From positions 1 through 23,034 of the forward strand of contig JBMOLK010000027.1 in assembly GCA_049325575.1 (NCBI GenBank): 23,034 nucleotides of DNA. Direction: 5' to 3'. The notes beneath the pieces are model-generated. The model had not been told where the DNA came from. It saw only the letters and a list, made by a program, of their open reading frames with translations, and ran no database searches. A program made the translations under genes and the position numbers. Positions 8,195 through 16,158 of this stretch are shown piece by piece (the first letter of the stretch is position 1; every line of letters begins with the position of its first letter). Origin of the DNA: JBMOLK01 sp049325575 (lineage in GTDB: Bacteria > Bacillota > Clostridia > Acetivibrionales > Acetivibrionaceae).

Positions 8195-8757
8195 TCTCTT
8201 ATGAGCTGAAAAACCGCGGAGTTAAAGATATACTCGTTCTCTGTGCAGACGGACTAACCGGAATAAAAGAATCCATATCAGTAGCTTTTCCAAACACAGA
8301 GTATCAGCGCTGCATTGTACATCAGGTAAGGAATACCCTTAAATACGTAGCCGATAAGGATAAAAAAAAATTTGCTGCTGATCTTAAAACAATTTATCAT
8401 GCACCAAACGAAGAGACCGGGTATGAGCGTATGATGAAGGTTACAGATAAATGGCAACAACGATATCCAAATGCTATGAAAAGCTGGTCTGCAAATTGGG
8501 ATGTCATAAGTCCAATTTTTAAATTTTCTTCCGAAGTACGTAGGGTTATATATACTACCAATGCCATTGAGAGTTTAAATAGCACTTATCGCCGTTTGAA
8601 CCGTCAAAGAAGCGTATTTCCAAGTGATACAGCCCTTTTAAAGGCCCTTTACTTGGCTACATTTGAAGCAACTAAAAAGTGGACAATGTCGCTGCGTAAT
8701 TGGGGGAAGGTCTTTGGTGAGTTGTCCATTATGTACGAAAATAGGCTACATCAATAA
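8195..8757 (+). pseudogene. IS256-family (mutator-type) transposase, 5' half missing
   Basis: One frame runs from about 8195 to the TAA at 8755-8757 and matches the C-terminal half of mutator-type transposases: ELKNRGVKDILVLCADGLTG with the second catalytic Asp (codon 8248), YQRCIVHQVRN, and TTNAIESLN with the catalytic Glu (codon 8569). The first catalytic Asp and the DNA-binding N-terminus are absent, because about 190 of the usual ~400 residues remain. The 5' boundary is the junction with the divergent serine recombinase at about 8195-8205. No clear IS256 terminal inverted repeat was identified downstream. The remnant cannot transpose by itself. Confidence 0.88.
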
Positions 8758-9063
8758 AGGTGAGTACTCTAACTCAAACTCAAAGTAGCATTCATACTCC
8801 CAACGGATGTAGTACTTGGGACTCTGCCCCAAACCCCGGCGCTCATTGCCGCGCGGCTAGACCTTCAAAATACATTTTACCTCAATAGTAAAACACCCTC
8901 TATAAGCAAAGGGTGCCCTTGACATGTTATTGGTTTTTTATTATATTACAAGTAAAGTATGAAAGCAGAGTTCTGACCTTCATACTTTAAAATAAATTAT
9001 CCTGGAAAGCTATTTACAGAAAAACTTTCACACTACCCTCTATTGCCTCGATAAGACCATGAA
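8758..9063. other. Non-coding stretch between IS remnant and ykuD, with two hairpins
   Basis: No gene seen. There is a small hairpin at 8894-8915 (CACCCT/AGGGTG) with a T-run about 20 bases later, and an 11-bp perfect inverted repeat, TAAAGTATGAA at 8953-8963 with its complement at 8979-8989. The second sits ~75 bases past the original stop of the leftward transpeptidase gene and may be its terminator, though no T-run follows on that strand. The stretch 8800-8870 is GC-rich for the window and may be the outer end of the IS256 copy. Confidence 0.45.
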
Positions 9064-9283
9064 TTACTTCATCGCCTCATTTATGTTTTTACCCTCAGAC
9101 TCTTCCTGCAATTTCTCCTCATACTTTTGCATTATGATATCATACAGGCTTTTACTGACAGTACCGGTAACCCTATAATTATTTTTTTTCTGGAATTTTA
9201 TAACGCTTCTTTTAAGGTTATCGCCAAATTTACCGCTGGGCCAGTCATGAAAGTAACCTAGCTTTTTTAAGGCTTTTTGAACC
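9064..9283 (-). pseudogene. Out-of-frame peptidoglycan-binding domain of the L,D-transpeptidase
   Basis: Read leftward in the frame that would follow if one 17-bp repeat were removed, the sequence gives VQKALKKLGYFHDW, GKFGDNLKRSVIKFQKK and a helical tail ending at TAA 9064-9066. This is a typical PG_binding_1 repeat (LQxxLxxLGY...GxFGxxTxxAVxxFQ). It is separated from the catalytic part only by the 17-bp duplication at 9284-9317. Removing 17 bases makes 9899-9064 exactly 273 codons, which supports one original gene. Confidence 0.75.
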
Positions 9284-9899
9284 TTAAGGACATCTGACCC
9301 TTAAGGACATCTGACCCTATATCTCCGCTTTTTAGAATCTTAAAGGGTTTATTATTCTGCACAATAGTGACGGTTGTGCCATGAGGGACAATGCCGTATA
9401 GTTCTTTTGCACTTTTACTGTACATCCTGATGCACCCGTGAGATGCATTCTGTTTGCCTATAAACCATGGGTACTTTGTACCATGTATTCCGTATTTACC
9501 CCAGGGTACGTTAAGTCCCATCCACGAGCCTCCAAAACCCTCTCCCCAGGTAGACTTGTTGATTATCTTCCAGGTACCGGCGGGTGAAGGAGTCTCGGGC
9601 TTGCCCCCCGAGACCAGGTAGGTCTTTATTACTTCACCATCCTTGTATAAATACAGTATCAGCGTATCAAGGTTAATATGAATATGATATCCCTTCTTTA
9701 CTATACTTGAGTCTTTGCTTTCATCCAAATTGCCACCTTGTGATTTATCTTCTATATTATTACCTGATTCTCCATCATTCTCATAAAATGCTTCATAGGA
9801 GGGATGGAAGTCATCTAAAATCAATATGTTGCTCCAAACGAAAAAAAGAGCTAATATAAACGTAAAAACTATAAAAGAAGATATGATTTTTCTTTTCAA
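9267..9899 (-). CDS. YkuD-family L,D-transpeptidase, C-terminal domain lost by frameshift
   Basis: TTG start with AAGGTGA six bases upstream. An N-terminal membrane anchor or uncleaved signal (residues 4-28) leads to an acidic linker and the YkuD domain (~68-180). The catalytic signature is present: HGTKYPWF, then SHGCIRM with the nucleophilic Cys. Such enzymes make 3-3 cross-links in peptidoglycan or attach proteins to it, outside the membrane. The open frame ends at 210 residues with a short unrelated tail (GQMSLRFKKP) caused by the 17-bp tandem duplication; the original protein would have had 272 residues with a peptidoglycan-binding domain at its C-terminus. The catalytic domain looks intact and may still function. 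It is transcribed away from the aldolase gene. Confidence 0.85.
   Translation of the reverse strand: MKRKIISSFIVFTFILALFFVWSNILILDDFHPSYEAFYENDGESGNNIEDKSQGGNLDESKDSSIVKKGYHIHINLDTLILYLYKDGEVIKTYLVSGGKPETPSPAGTWKIINKSTWGEGFGGSWMGLNVPWGKYGIHGTKYPWFIGKQNASHGCIRMYSKSAKELYGIVPHGTTVTIVQNNKPFKILKSGDIGSDVLKGQMSLRFKKP
9284..9317. repeat. 17-bp perfect tandem duplication
   Basis: TTAAGGACATCTGACCC occurs at 9284-9300 and again at 9301-9317 with no gap. As 17 is not a multiple of three, it shifts the transpeptidase reading frame. Origin may be replication slippage, or an assembly artefact. Confidence 0.95.
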
Positions 9900-9979
9900 G
9901 GCTGTTCACCTTCTAAAACTCGTAACTGTATAAATTATATGAGGATAGACACTTGGACTATAATAGTTAGAAAAAAATA

Positions 9980-10008
9980 TTGTTTATATCATTCTTACAT
10001 GTTAGAAT
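9980..10008 (+). promoter_or_regulatory. Putative promoter of the class II aldolase gene
   Basis: TTGTTT (9980-9985), a 17-base spacer and TAGAAT (10003-10008) preceded by TGT, i.e. an extended -10. Transcription would begin near 10015, just upstream of the AGGAGGT ribosome site at 10031-10037. Confidence 0.5.
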
Positions 10009-10044
10009 TTGGACAAGTATTAATCTTAACAGGAGGTGTAGAGT

Positions 10045-10683
10045 GTGTCAGATGTTATAAGGGAGCAGATTGTGAAGATATCCAAGCTAATGTATGATAA
10101 AGGTATGGCAAACGCCTACGCAGGTAATGTATCGGTTCGTGAAGGCGATAGTATATACATAACTCCCAGCGGAATAAGTAAAGGCTTTCTGGCAGAAGAC
10201 ATGATAGTACAAACCGATATGAACGGATATGTAATTGAAGGGATGTACAAACCCTCATCAGAAATCAAGCTTCACCTGGCAGCATACAGAAAAAGGAGTG
10301 ATGTGAGATCTGTTATACATGCTCACCCTGTTTATGCAACTGCATATGCAGTTGCGAATAAGCCTATTGAAACCATGGCATATGCCGAAATGATTATGTT
10401 TTTTGATAAAATTCCTCTGGCTAAATACGGTACTCCATCATCTGATGAGATATATCAGGGAATGGAAGAATATATAGATGAATATGATATTATCCTTCTT
10501 GCGAATCATGGAGTTGTGACGGTAGGGGAAGACGTCTTTGATGCTTTTTTCAAGCTGGAGGCTGCAGAAGGTATTGCCAAGACCCTTACGATAGCCCATA
10601 TGATCGGAGGAGAGAAAAGCCTTCCTGAAGAAAAGCTTAAGGAATTGGATGAAATAAGAAGAAGATATAAGAATAAACTTTAA
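10045..10683 (+). CDS. Class II aldolase/adducin family, L-fuculose-phosphate aldolase-like
   Basis: GTG start seven bases after AGGAGGT. The 212-residue length and the zinc site match E. coli FucA: E73 (SSEIKLH), H92 and H94 (IHAHPVY) and H155 (LANHG) fall at the same residue numbers. The N-terminal NAYAGNVSVR and TPSGISKG segments form the phosphate-binding region in this family. Such enzymes cleave sugar 1-phosphates (fuculose-1-P, ribulose-1-P and relatives) to dihydroxyacetone phosphate and an aldehyde, in the cytoplasm. No sugar kinase, isomerase or transporter lies nearby, so the substrate cannot be inferred and an epimerase or other role is possible. It appears monocistronic. Confidence 0.88.
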   Translation: MSDVIREQIVKISKLMYDKGMANAYAGNVSVREGDSIYITPSGISKGFLAEDMIVQTDMNGYVIEGMYKPSSEIKLHLAAYRKRSDVRSVIHAHPVYATAYAVANKPIETMAYAEMIMFFDKIPLAKYGTPSSDEIYQGMEEYIDEYDIILLANHGVVTVGEDVFDAFFKLEAAEGIAKTLTIAHMIGGEKSLPEEKLKELDEIRRRYKNKL

Positions 10684-10773
10684 AGGACAAATTTAAATAG
10701 TCCTGGTTATGGGATCAGGTACTATGATAAAATAGGAAATGCGCAAATATGTATATATAAATTCATGTAAGTA

Positions 10774-10782
10774 TGGTATTAT
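10774..10782 (+). promoter_or_regulatory. Putative extended -10 promoter for the motor operon
   Basis: TGGTATTAT gives TGn plus a near-consensus -10. The -35 region (10754-10759, TATATA) is weak. It leaves a leader of about 100 bases before the GGGAG ribosome site (10876-10880) of the ZorA-like gene. Nothing else recognisable lies in 10684-10888. Confidence 0.35.
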
Positions 10783-10888
10783 ATTTATATTACACAGGGT
10801 ATCACGCTTTAAAACCTTTGTTCTGTTTTTGCACGTCAATAAAAATTATAGTTTTAATTATTTTTAAATCAATATTGGGAGTGATATT

Positions 10889-12367
10889 ATGCGTTTTTTT
10901 TCTGACCTTTTGGCGCAGTTGGACCCTATAGGAATAGCAATAATATTTCTTATTGTTGCAGTCTTTATATTTTCCTTTGTAATTAACCTGTCCATCCGAA
11001 GAAAATATGTTGCCATGCAAAATGATCTGGAAAGCAGTTATAACAGAAAAATGGAAAAGTTTAAAACCCCTCTTTTAAATAGTATAGTAGAAGCATATAA
11101 GAATACTGCTTTGGTCAACTATAATGAAGTTAATACTCAGGCAATAATAGAAAACTGTTTTAATATGAGACTAAGAACTCTTTTGGTGTGTGAAAGATTT
11201 GTAAAACACACTGTTTCAATACTTGTTACCCTTGGGCTTCTAGGGACTTTCCTAGGTTTGACACTGGCTGTTACAGATTTGGTTGGTGTGTTTAATAAAA
11301 TTATGGAGTCTGATGCAGTATCAGACCCTACATTTTCTACTGGTTTGCTCAAGGAGTTAATTCCTTCAGTTTATGGAATGGGGGTTGCGTTCACTACCAG
11401 CCTTTTCGGTATTGCATGTTCCATATTGTTTGCCGTGATAACAATAGTCTTAAATGCTGAAGAAGCCCGGGAGACTTTAATGGTGCGTATAGAGGAGTAT
11501 CTTGATAATACAGTTTCCCTTGTTATAGCTGCTGATAAGGAAACTGAATATACTATCATGAATAAGATTCTTAAAGATACCTTTATTGAGTTTGGGGAAA
11601 GGATAGAGAATACCCTTAGACAAACTGTAGAAACTTTTGGGGACAAGCTTACCCGCGTTGTAATGGATGTTAATGTATCTTCAAAAACACTGGATAATAC
11701 TGTTGAAAAATTCGATCTTTCGCTTAAGAACTTTGCCGAGAATATAAAAGATTTTACTTCGTTTAACAATAACCTTAGAGATAATATTGAGAAGATGGAT
11801 GTAAGCTTCATTAAGGTTACGGAAGCTCTGGCAAATACCTCGAAGATAATAGTAGAGAATTATAGTGCAGTTGAAAACTTCTCAAAGGATATAAAGGTTG
11901 CAGCCGAGGAAATAACCGGCTACAACAGGCAGGTTGTTCAGGATGTAGGCAGCATCGTATCAGAGGTAAGCGGTACAGTTGCATCAATTAAGGAACTGGG
12001 TGGGGCCATTAAGAGCGACCTTGACGTAAGAACACAGGAAATCAAGGAGTATCAGGAGAAGATTAATAATCTTATGACAAAGCTTAGCGGTGAGATAAAC
12101 CTGTTGGGGCAAAAGACTGCAACAGCCTTTTCCAAGAGCCTTGATGAAAACAGCATGATGGTTACTCAAAAAGTTGTTCAAAGTATGGACAATATATTAA
12201 AGGAAGTATTTATGCTTTTGGATGAATTTAAGGAAAACGAAAGAACACTTGCAAAGACAATTGTTATGCTTCCTGATCAGGTTCTGACATATAACGAAAC
12301 TGCTGCTGCACAGGTAGGTAAGCAGCTGGATGAGGTCAAGCGCCTTTTCAGAAACATGAATGATTAG
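10889..12367 (+). CDS. MotA/TolQ/ExbB-type ion-channel protein with long coiled tail, ZorA-like
   Basis: ATG with GGGAG eight bases upstream; 492 residues. Transmembrane segments at about 13-34, 108-130 and 163-188. The latter two contain the MotA/TolQ/ExbB signature (TLGLLGTFLGLTLAV and VYGMGVAFTTSLFGI). From about 195 to the end it is helical and coiled-coil-like, around 300 residues, much longer than MotA, TolQ or ExbB. A channel domain followed by a long cytoplasmic helical tail, next to an OmpA/MotB partner, is the architecture of ZorA of the Zorya anti-phage motor. Known family: pentameric ion-driven stators turning around a dimeric partner. Whether this one serves defence or another envelope task is not shown by sequence. 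Confidence 0.85.
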   Translation: MRFFSDLLAQLDPIGIAIIFLIVAVFIFSFVINLSIRRKYVAMQNDLESSYNRKMEKFKTPLLNSIVEAYKNTALVNYNEVNTQAIIENCFNMRLRTLLVCERFVKHTVSILVTLGLLGTFLGLTLAVTDLVGVFNKIMESDAVSDPTFSTGLLKELIPSVYGMGVAFTTSLFGIACSILFAVITIVLNAEEARETLMVRIEEYLDNTVSLVIAADKETEYTIMNKILKDTFIEFGERIENTLRQTVETFGDKLTRVVMDVNVSSKTLDNTVEKFDLSLKNFAENIKDFTSFNNNLRDNIEKMDVSFIKVTEALANTSKIIVENYSAVENFSKDIKVAAEEITGYNRQVVQDVGSIVSEVSGTVASIKELGGAIKSDLDVRTQEIKEYQEKINNLMTKLSGEINLLGQKTATAFSKSLDENSMMVTQKVVQSMDNILKEVFMLLDEFKENERTLAKTIVMLPDQVLTYNETAAAQVGKQLDEVKRLFRNMND

Positions 12368-12406
12368 GAACTAAAGCTTTTTCACTGATGATTGGAGTGG
12401 TGTCAA

Positions 12407-13372
12407 ATGAAAGTCAGGAGGAGAAATTTTAAAAGGCTTGATGAGGCGCCGAATTTTTGGCCGTCTTTTACCGATGTAATGTCTACTATAGCATTGGTGC
12501 TGTTTTTCCTTATGCTTTTGGCATATATTCAGAATTTAATCACCGGAAGCAAGTTGGAATTCATAAATATGGAACTTGATGATAAGCAGAGAAAATTAGA
12601 CTCAACTAATATTGAACTAAGCAATAAAGAAAATCAACTAAGGCTTATTGAGAATGAATTGGAAAAGACTACAGCAGAAGTGGAGCTTGGGAAAAATGCA
12701 CTGACACTTTCACAGCAGGAGATTGAAAGGCAAAAGGAAATTATCGCAATGAGTAACCAGGAGTTGGGTAATTTGCGGACAAAGCTTGAAAAAATCGCTG
12801 TACTTAGGCTTGATGTTCTAAAGAAGGTTAAAGAATCCATCGAAAATGAAATTGGAAGAATAAACGATAGGGGAGAGAGCCTTGTCACCATTGGTGAGGA
12901 TGCCAATATCATCATAAATGAGAGTCTGGTATTTGGATATAACTCCTATGAAATAAAGAATGAAGGTAGAAAGCTTTTAGACCAGTTTGCTATAGCCTTT
13001 GAAAGGATTCTGGATGACAATAGCATAAGAGATTATATTGATTCAATTAATATAGAGGGATACACTGATGAGGTTGGTGATTCCAGCTATAACCGGGAGC
13101 TCTCCACCAAAAGGTCTGCAGCAGTTGTGACTTATCTCATGAAGTCAAACCCTCAGCTTGAGAGGAAGTATGGAGATTATTTTGCGACTGTCGGCTTTTC
13201 AGAGTTTAGGCCAATAGCATCAGGAAGCTCGGAGGAGGCACGCCAGAAAAATAGGAGGATTGAGATTTCAATTGCTATAAAGGATTCCAATATTCAAAAG
13301 ATAATTGCTGACTATCTAAAAGAGGCTGATAATATGTTAAATACTGATCAGGGTGATCATAATGAAGAATAA
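12407..13372 (+). CDS. MotB/OmpA-type stator partner, ZorB-like
   Basis: I prefer ATG 12407, nine bases after GGAG (12394-12397), over an in-frame TTG at 12392 that overlaps that site; 321 residues. Short N-terminal cytoplasmic part with FWPSFTDVMST, where D23 sits at the membrane edge like the ion-carrying Asp of MotB/ZorB. One transmembrane helix follows (~25-45), then a coiled coil (~46-140) and an OmpA-like peptidoglycan-binding domain (~165-292) with IEGYTDEVG, YNRELSTKRSAAVVTYL and QKNRRIEISI. The gene lies 39 bases after the ZorA-like gene. Expected complex: channel pentamer with a dimer of this protein anchored to the cell wall. Confidence 0.88.
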   Translation: MKVRRRNFKRLDEAPNFWPSFTDVMSTIALVLFFLMLLAYIQNLITGSKLEFINMELDDKQRKLDSTNIELSNKENQLRLIENELEKTTAEVELGKNALTLSQQEIERQKEIIAMSNQELGNLRTKLEKIAVLRLDVLKKVKESIENEIGRINDRGESLVTIGEDANIIINESLVFGYNSYEIKNEGRKLLDQFAIAFERILDDNSIRDYIDSINIEGYTDEVGDSSYNRELSTKRSAAVVTYLMKSNPQLERKYGDYFATVGFSEFRPIASGSSEEARQKNRRIEISIAIKDSNIQKIIADYLKEADNMLNTDQGDHNEE

Positions 13373-14321
13373 ATCAAAGAAGATGGATATCAGGATAATA
13401 AAATATGAGGAATACGTAAGAAAGAACCCAAAGAAGGCCTACGGGTATTACTGCCTTGGAAAACTCTATATGATGTCGGGACAATATAAAACTGCTGAAG
13501 AGTATTTTCAAAAATCCCTGACCATTGATGATAAATATACCCTTTCTAAAATAGGTTTGATTGAGGCTTATGTATTCAGAAAAAAGTTTATGAAAGCTGT
13601 TTACCTGTTTAGTAAATGCCGTCAGGATATTAACGATAAATATATATATAGGGTAAAGCTTGTTCGAGGAGTAAGTTCCTTCTACAGTAAAAGTGACTTG
13701 TTTAAAACCAAGTCCAGAGGTTTATTTACCATAATGTTTTTAAAATACACAATGTATTATGCAAAGGAGCTAATAAAAAAGGAATCCCACAATATTGTGC
13801 TTAAGCTTCTCCTATGTATGGAATACTTAAATTCAGGTGAGAGAAGTCTTTATGTAATTCAGATGTTTAAGACTTGTGTCTACTGGGATGGCCTTGATGA
13901 TACAATGAGGTGGACTCTTATTGAAAGACTATCCGAAATGGGTGAAAAATTGTTTTATGATATTAACGTTGCAAGAAAATTTTCATCCATTCCTGACCCC
14001 AAATGCTCTGATGAATATGTAGATCTGATATTTGGCTCTGCCATGATAAAGGGCAATAAAACAAAAGTTGCCGGTATTTATAATGCTGCCAGTAAATATA
14101 ATAAAAACATGTCCGCCAATATTTTGTGGAGGTATGTTTATTGGAGCAACGAGAATTCTTTTTATGACCATTCTGTTTATGACTGCTGTAAAAAGCTTGT
14201 GAAGTTAGGTTGGATTGATAGGCTGATTGCGCAAACAATGCTTAGGTTTAAGGAAAAGAATTCAGTGAAGCTGGAAGAAGAAGAGGAAAAGGTATTAAGA
14301 CTTTATGGATATATGAATTGA
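13362..14321 (+). CDS. TPR-containing cytoplasmic protein, third gene of the motor operon
   Basis: ATG 13362 overlaps the end of the ZorB-like gene by 11 bases, pointing to translational coupling; a GTG at 13353 is in frame but less likely. 319 residues, very basic N-terminus, no signal peptide or membrane segment. Residues ~24-57 fit a TPR repeat (AYGYYCLGKLYMMSGQYKTAEEYF), and the rest looks alpha-helical and repeat-like. No nuclease, helicase or other catalytic motif is seen, so it does not resemble ZorC, ZorD or ZorE. Position suggests it docks on the cytoplasmic tail of the motor. Function unknown. Confidence 0.75.
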   Translation: MKNKSKKMDIRIIKYEEYVRKNPKKAYGYYCLGKLYMMSGQYKTAEEYFQKSLTIDDKYTLSKIGLIEAYVFRKKFMKAVYLFSKCRQDINDKYIYRVKLVRGVSSFYSKSDLFKTKSRGLFTIMFLKYTMYYAKELIKKESHNIVLKLLLCMEYLNSGERSLYVIQMFKTCVYWDGLDDTMRWTLIERLSEMGEKLFYDINVARKFSSIPDPKCSDEYVDLIFGSAMIKGNKTKVAGIYNAASKYNKNMSANILWRYVYWSNENSFYDHSVYDCCKKLVKLGWIDRLIAQTMLRFKEKNSVKLEEEEEKVLRLYGYMN

Positions 14322-14344
14322 GGCAGGTTATTTACCTGCCTTTT
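14322..14344 (+). terminator. Intrinsic terminator of the motor operon
   Basis: GGCAGGT-TATTT-ACCTGCC followed by TTTT directly after the TPR gene stop. It overlaps the last codons of the convergent NagZ gene. Confidence 0.75.
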
Positions 14345-15653
14345 GTATGATTTTCTCAACAAGCCTTAAGTGCTCCTCACTTCCCAATATTTCCTCCGGG
14401 TTCAATGTGTCCCTACGGCCCTCCAGGATTTTACGCTCAAGCTTGACTTCCAATATTCGTTTCACCGATTCGTTTAATCTGTCTTCAGTAATATCACCAC
14501 TTTCTACAGCGCTTAAGATACCATCGTATGCACTGTCCATGGAAGCCGGCATCAGAATAATATCTGCTCCAGCTTTAAACGCCATAACTGCAGCCTGGGA
14601 AGAAGTCCAGTAGCTGCTTATGGCCTTCATTTCCAGGGCATCTGTTATAATCAGCTTCTTGTGTTTGAGCTCATCTCTTAGTAAGCCGGTTAGTATTTTC
14701 CCAGATAAAGTGGCGGGCAAATCTTCAAATGTTATTCGGGGAGTTACTATATGTGCTGACATAACACCATCCGCTCCGGCCCTGATACCTTTTTCAAAAG
14801 GAACTAACTCTATTTGCCTTAGCCGTTTCATGTTATGATCTATAACTACTCGTCCCAAATGGGAGTCAAAAGACGTATCACCATGGCCCGGAAAATGTTT
14901 TAACACACTGCAGACATTCTGGTCCTGCAGGCCCTTTACCATTTCCTGAACCATTAAACCCACCTTTTCGGGGTGAGACCCGAATGATCTCTCTCCTATG
15001 ACAGGATTATTTGGATTTGTATTCACATCAGCCACCGGGGCAAAATTCATATTAAACCCCAGGGATGACAGCTCTCTTCCCAGTACTACCCCCGCCTCGT
15101 AAGCAAGGCCCGGGTCTTCCGTAAGCCCTATTACACTACTTGAAGGAAGCCAGGTAGCGTGCATTCGGGCATTTTTGCCGATCCGGCTGACTCTGCCTCC
15201 CTCCTCATCCACAGCAATGAACATAGGAACTTTGCTTGCCTTTTGCAAATCATTAATCAGCTTTGTTGTTTGTGGAATAGTATCTATGTTTTCACTAAAG
15301 AGTATAACCCCTCCCAAATGATATTTCTCAATCTTGCTTTTGGTGTTGCCATCCAAAAAATGAACCGGTTTACCATCAATGTTCTTTCGGAATGCAGCAA
15401 TGAACAACTGACCGACCTTTTCCTCCAAGGTCATTGTGTTAATCAAAGCAGCTATTATATCAGAGCTTTTATCTTCCATGCTTTTAAGTTCTTTGTCGGT
15501 AGTTTCGGGCAGAGTACTTATTGTGCTGCTTGAGGTATGGGAAGGTATAGGGTTATTGTATTCTGGCAAAGAGCCTGATTGTTTATGTGTGCACCCGGAT
15601 AGTAAAGCTGCTGTACAGATAAGCAGCATTGGAAGATATAGTCTTTTTCTCAA
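14328..15653 (-). CDS. nagZ: Lipoprotein beta-N-acetylhexosaminidase, glycoside hydrolase family 3 (NagZ-type)
   Basis: I prefer a TTG start at 15653, eight bases after AAAGGG; a GTG at 15662 is in frame but overlaps that site. Lipobox LLSGC puts the lipidated Cys at residue 21, so the enzyme sits on the outer face of the membrane, as in other Gram-positives. The GH3 domain follows a Ser/Thr-rich linker. Seen: the NagZ signature KHFPGHGDTSFDSH (~252-265), with the acid/base His at its end, and the nucleophile Asp in IITDALEMKAI (~338). It removes N-acetylglucosamine from muropeptides during cell-wall turnover. The gene is convergent to the motor operon; the 441-residue length is typical for the lipoprotein form without an extra domain. 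Confidence 0.9.
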   Translation of the reverse strand: MRKRLYLPMLLICTAALLSGCTHKQSGSLPEYNNPIPSHTSSSTISTLPETTDKELKSMEDKSSDIIAALINTMTLEEKVGQLFIAAFRKNIDGKPVHFLDGNTKSKIEKYHLGGVILFSENIDTIPQTTKLINDLQKASKVPMFIAVDEEGGRVSRIGKNARMHATWLPSSSVIGLTEDPGLAYEAGVVLGRELSSLGFNMNFAPVADVNTNPNNPVIGERSFGSHPEKVGLMVQEMVKGLQDQNVCSVLKHFPGHGDTSFDSHLGRVVIDHNMKRLRQIELVPFEKGIRAGADGVMSAHIVTPRITFEDLPATLSGKILTGLLRDELKHKKLIITDALEMKAISSYWTSSQAAVMAFKAGADIILMPASMDSAYDGILSAVESGDITEDRLNESVKRILEVKLERKILEGRRDTLNPEEILGSEEHLRLVEKIIQKAGK

Positions 15654-16158
15654 TATGCACACCCTTTCATCAATAATATGTGATTATTNNNNNNNNNNAT
15701 CGGATAATGAACATTTATCATTATAGAGAAGTCTAATATAATAAAAAGAAGTTATTGCAAAACCAACTATTTCGATCAATATAGTCAATAAAAAATATAA
15801 TATATTATTTAACTTTTTCCGATATTATATATAGTCAAAATACAAGGCTTCTTATAACATAATCCAAATCTGGAGCTTTAAGCGTAATTCTTTCTTAATC
15901 TATTAAGTAAATGTTAAAAATGTACTTCTTCTATTATTCGCATATGACCTGTGTAATTTCAAAAAAGCAGTCTGCAAAGAAATAAATTATACAATGGGGT
16001 TACAAGAATCAGAAGAAGTCCAGTGTCAATCTTTAACAGCTATTAATTTTTAGGGGGTGTCAAATTTATTGTGTCGACTTATGGAGATGTGTAGTCCAAA
16101 GGGTTTATCTTAAGTTCGGAAAAATCCTAAAATAATTCAAATGGAAGGGTGTAGGTCG
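15654..16158. other. Intergenic region with assembly gap
   Basis: About 500 bases between divergent nagZ and the chemoreceptor. Ten N at 15689-15698 mark a scaffold gap, so its real length is unknown and the nagZ promoter may lie in it. The rest is AT-rich with no gene seen. A 10-bp direct repeat ATATAGTCAA occurs at 15779-15788 and 15829-15838, 50 bases apart. Confidence 0.7.

Noticed and set aside
10889..14321. Complete Zorya defence system
   Set aside because: No gene resembling ZorC, ZorD, ZorE or ZorF/G is present; only the motor pair and a TPR protein are found before a terminator.
15799..15825. Sigma-D (flagellar) type promoter for the chemoreceptor, from TCCGATAT at 15818
   Set aside because: No TAAA at the proper -35 distance, and the site is more than 300 bases from the start codon.
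15779..15838. 10-bp direct repeat ATATAGTCAA as operator pair
   Set aside because: The region is very AT-rich, next to an assembly gap and far from either start codon; chance is likely.
16141..16158. ATG 16141 as chemoreceptor start
   Set aside because: No ribosome site precedes it; GGAAGGG inside this stretch points to ATG 16159.
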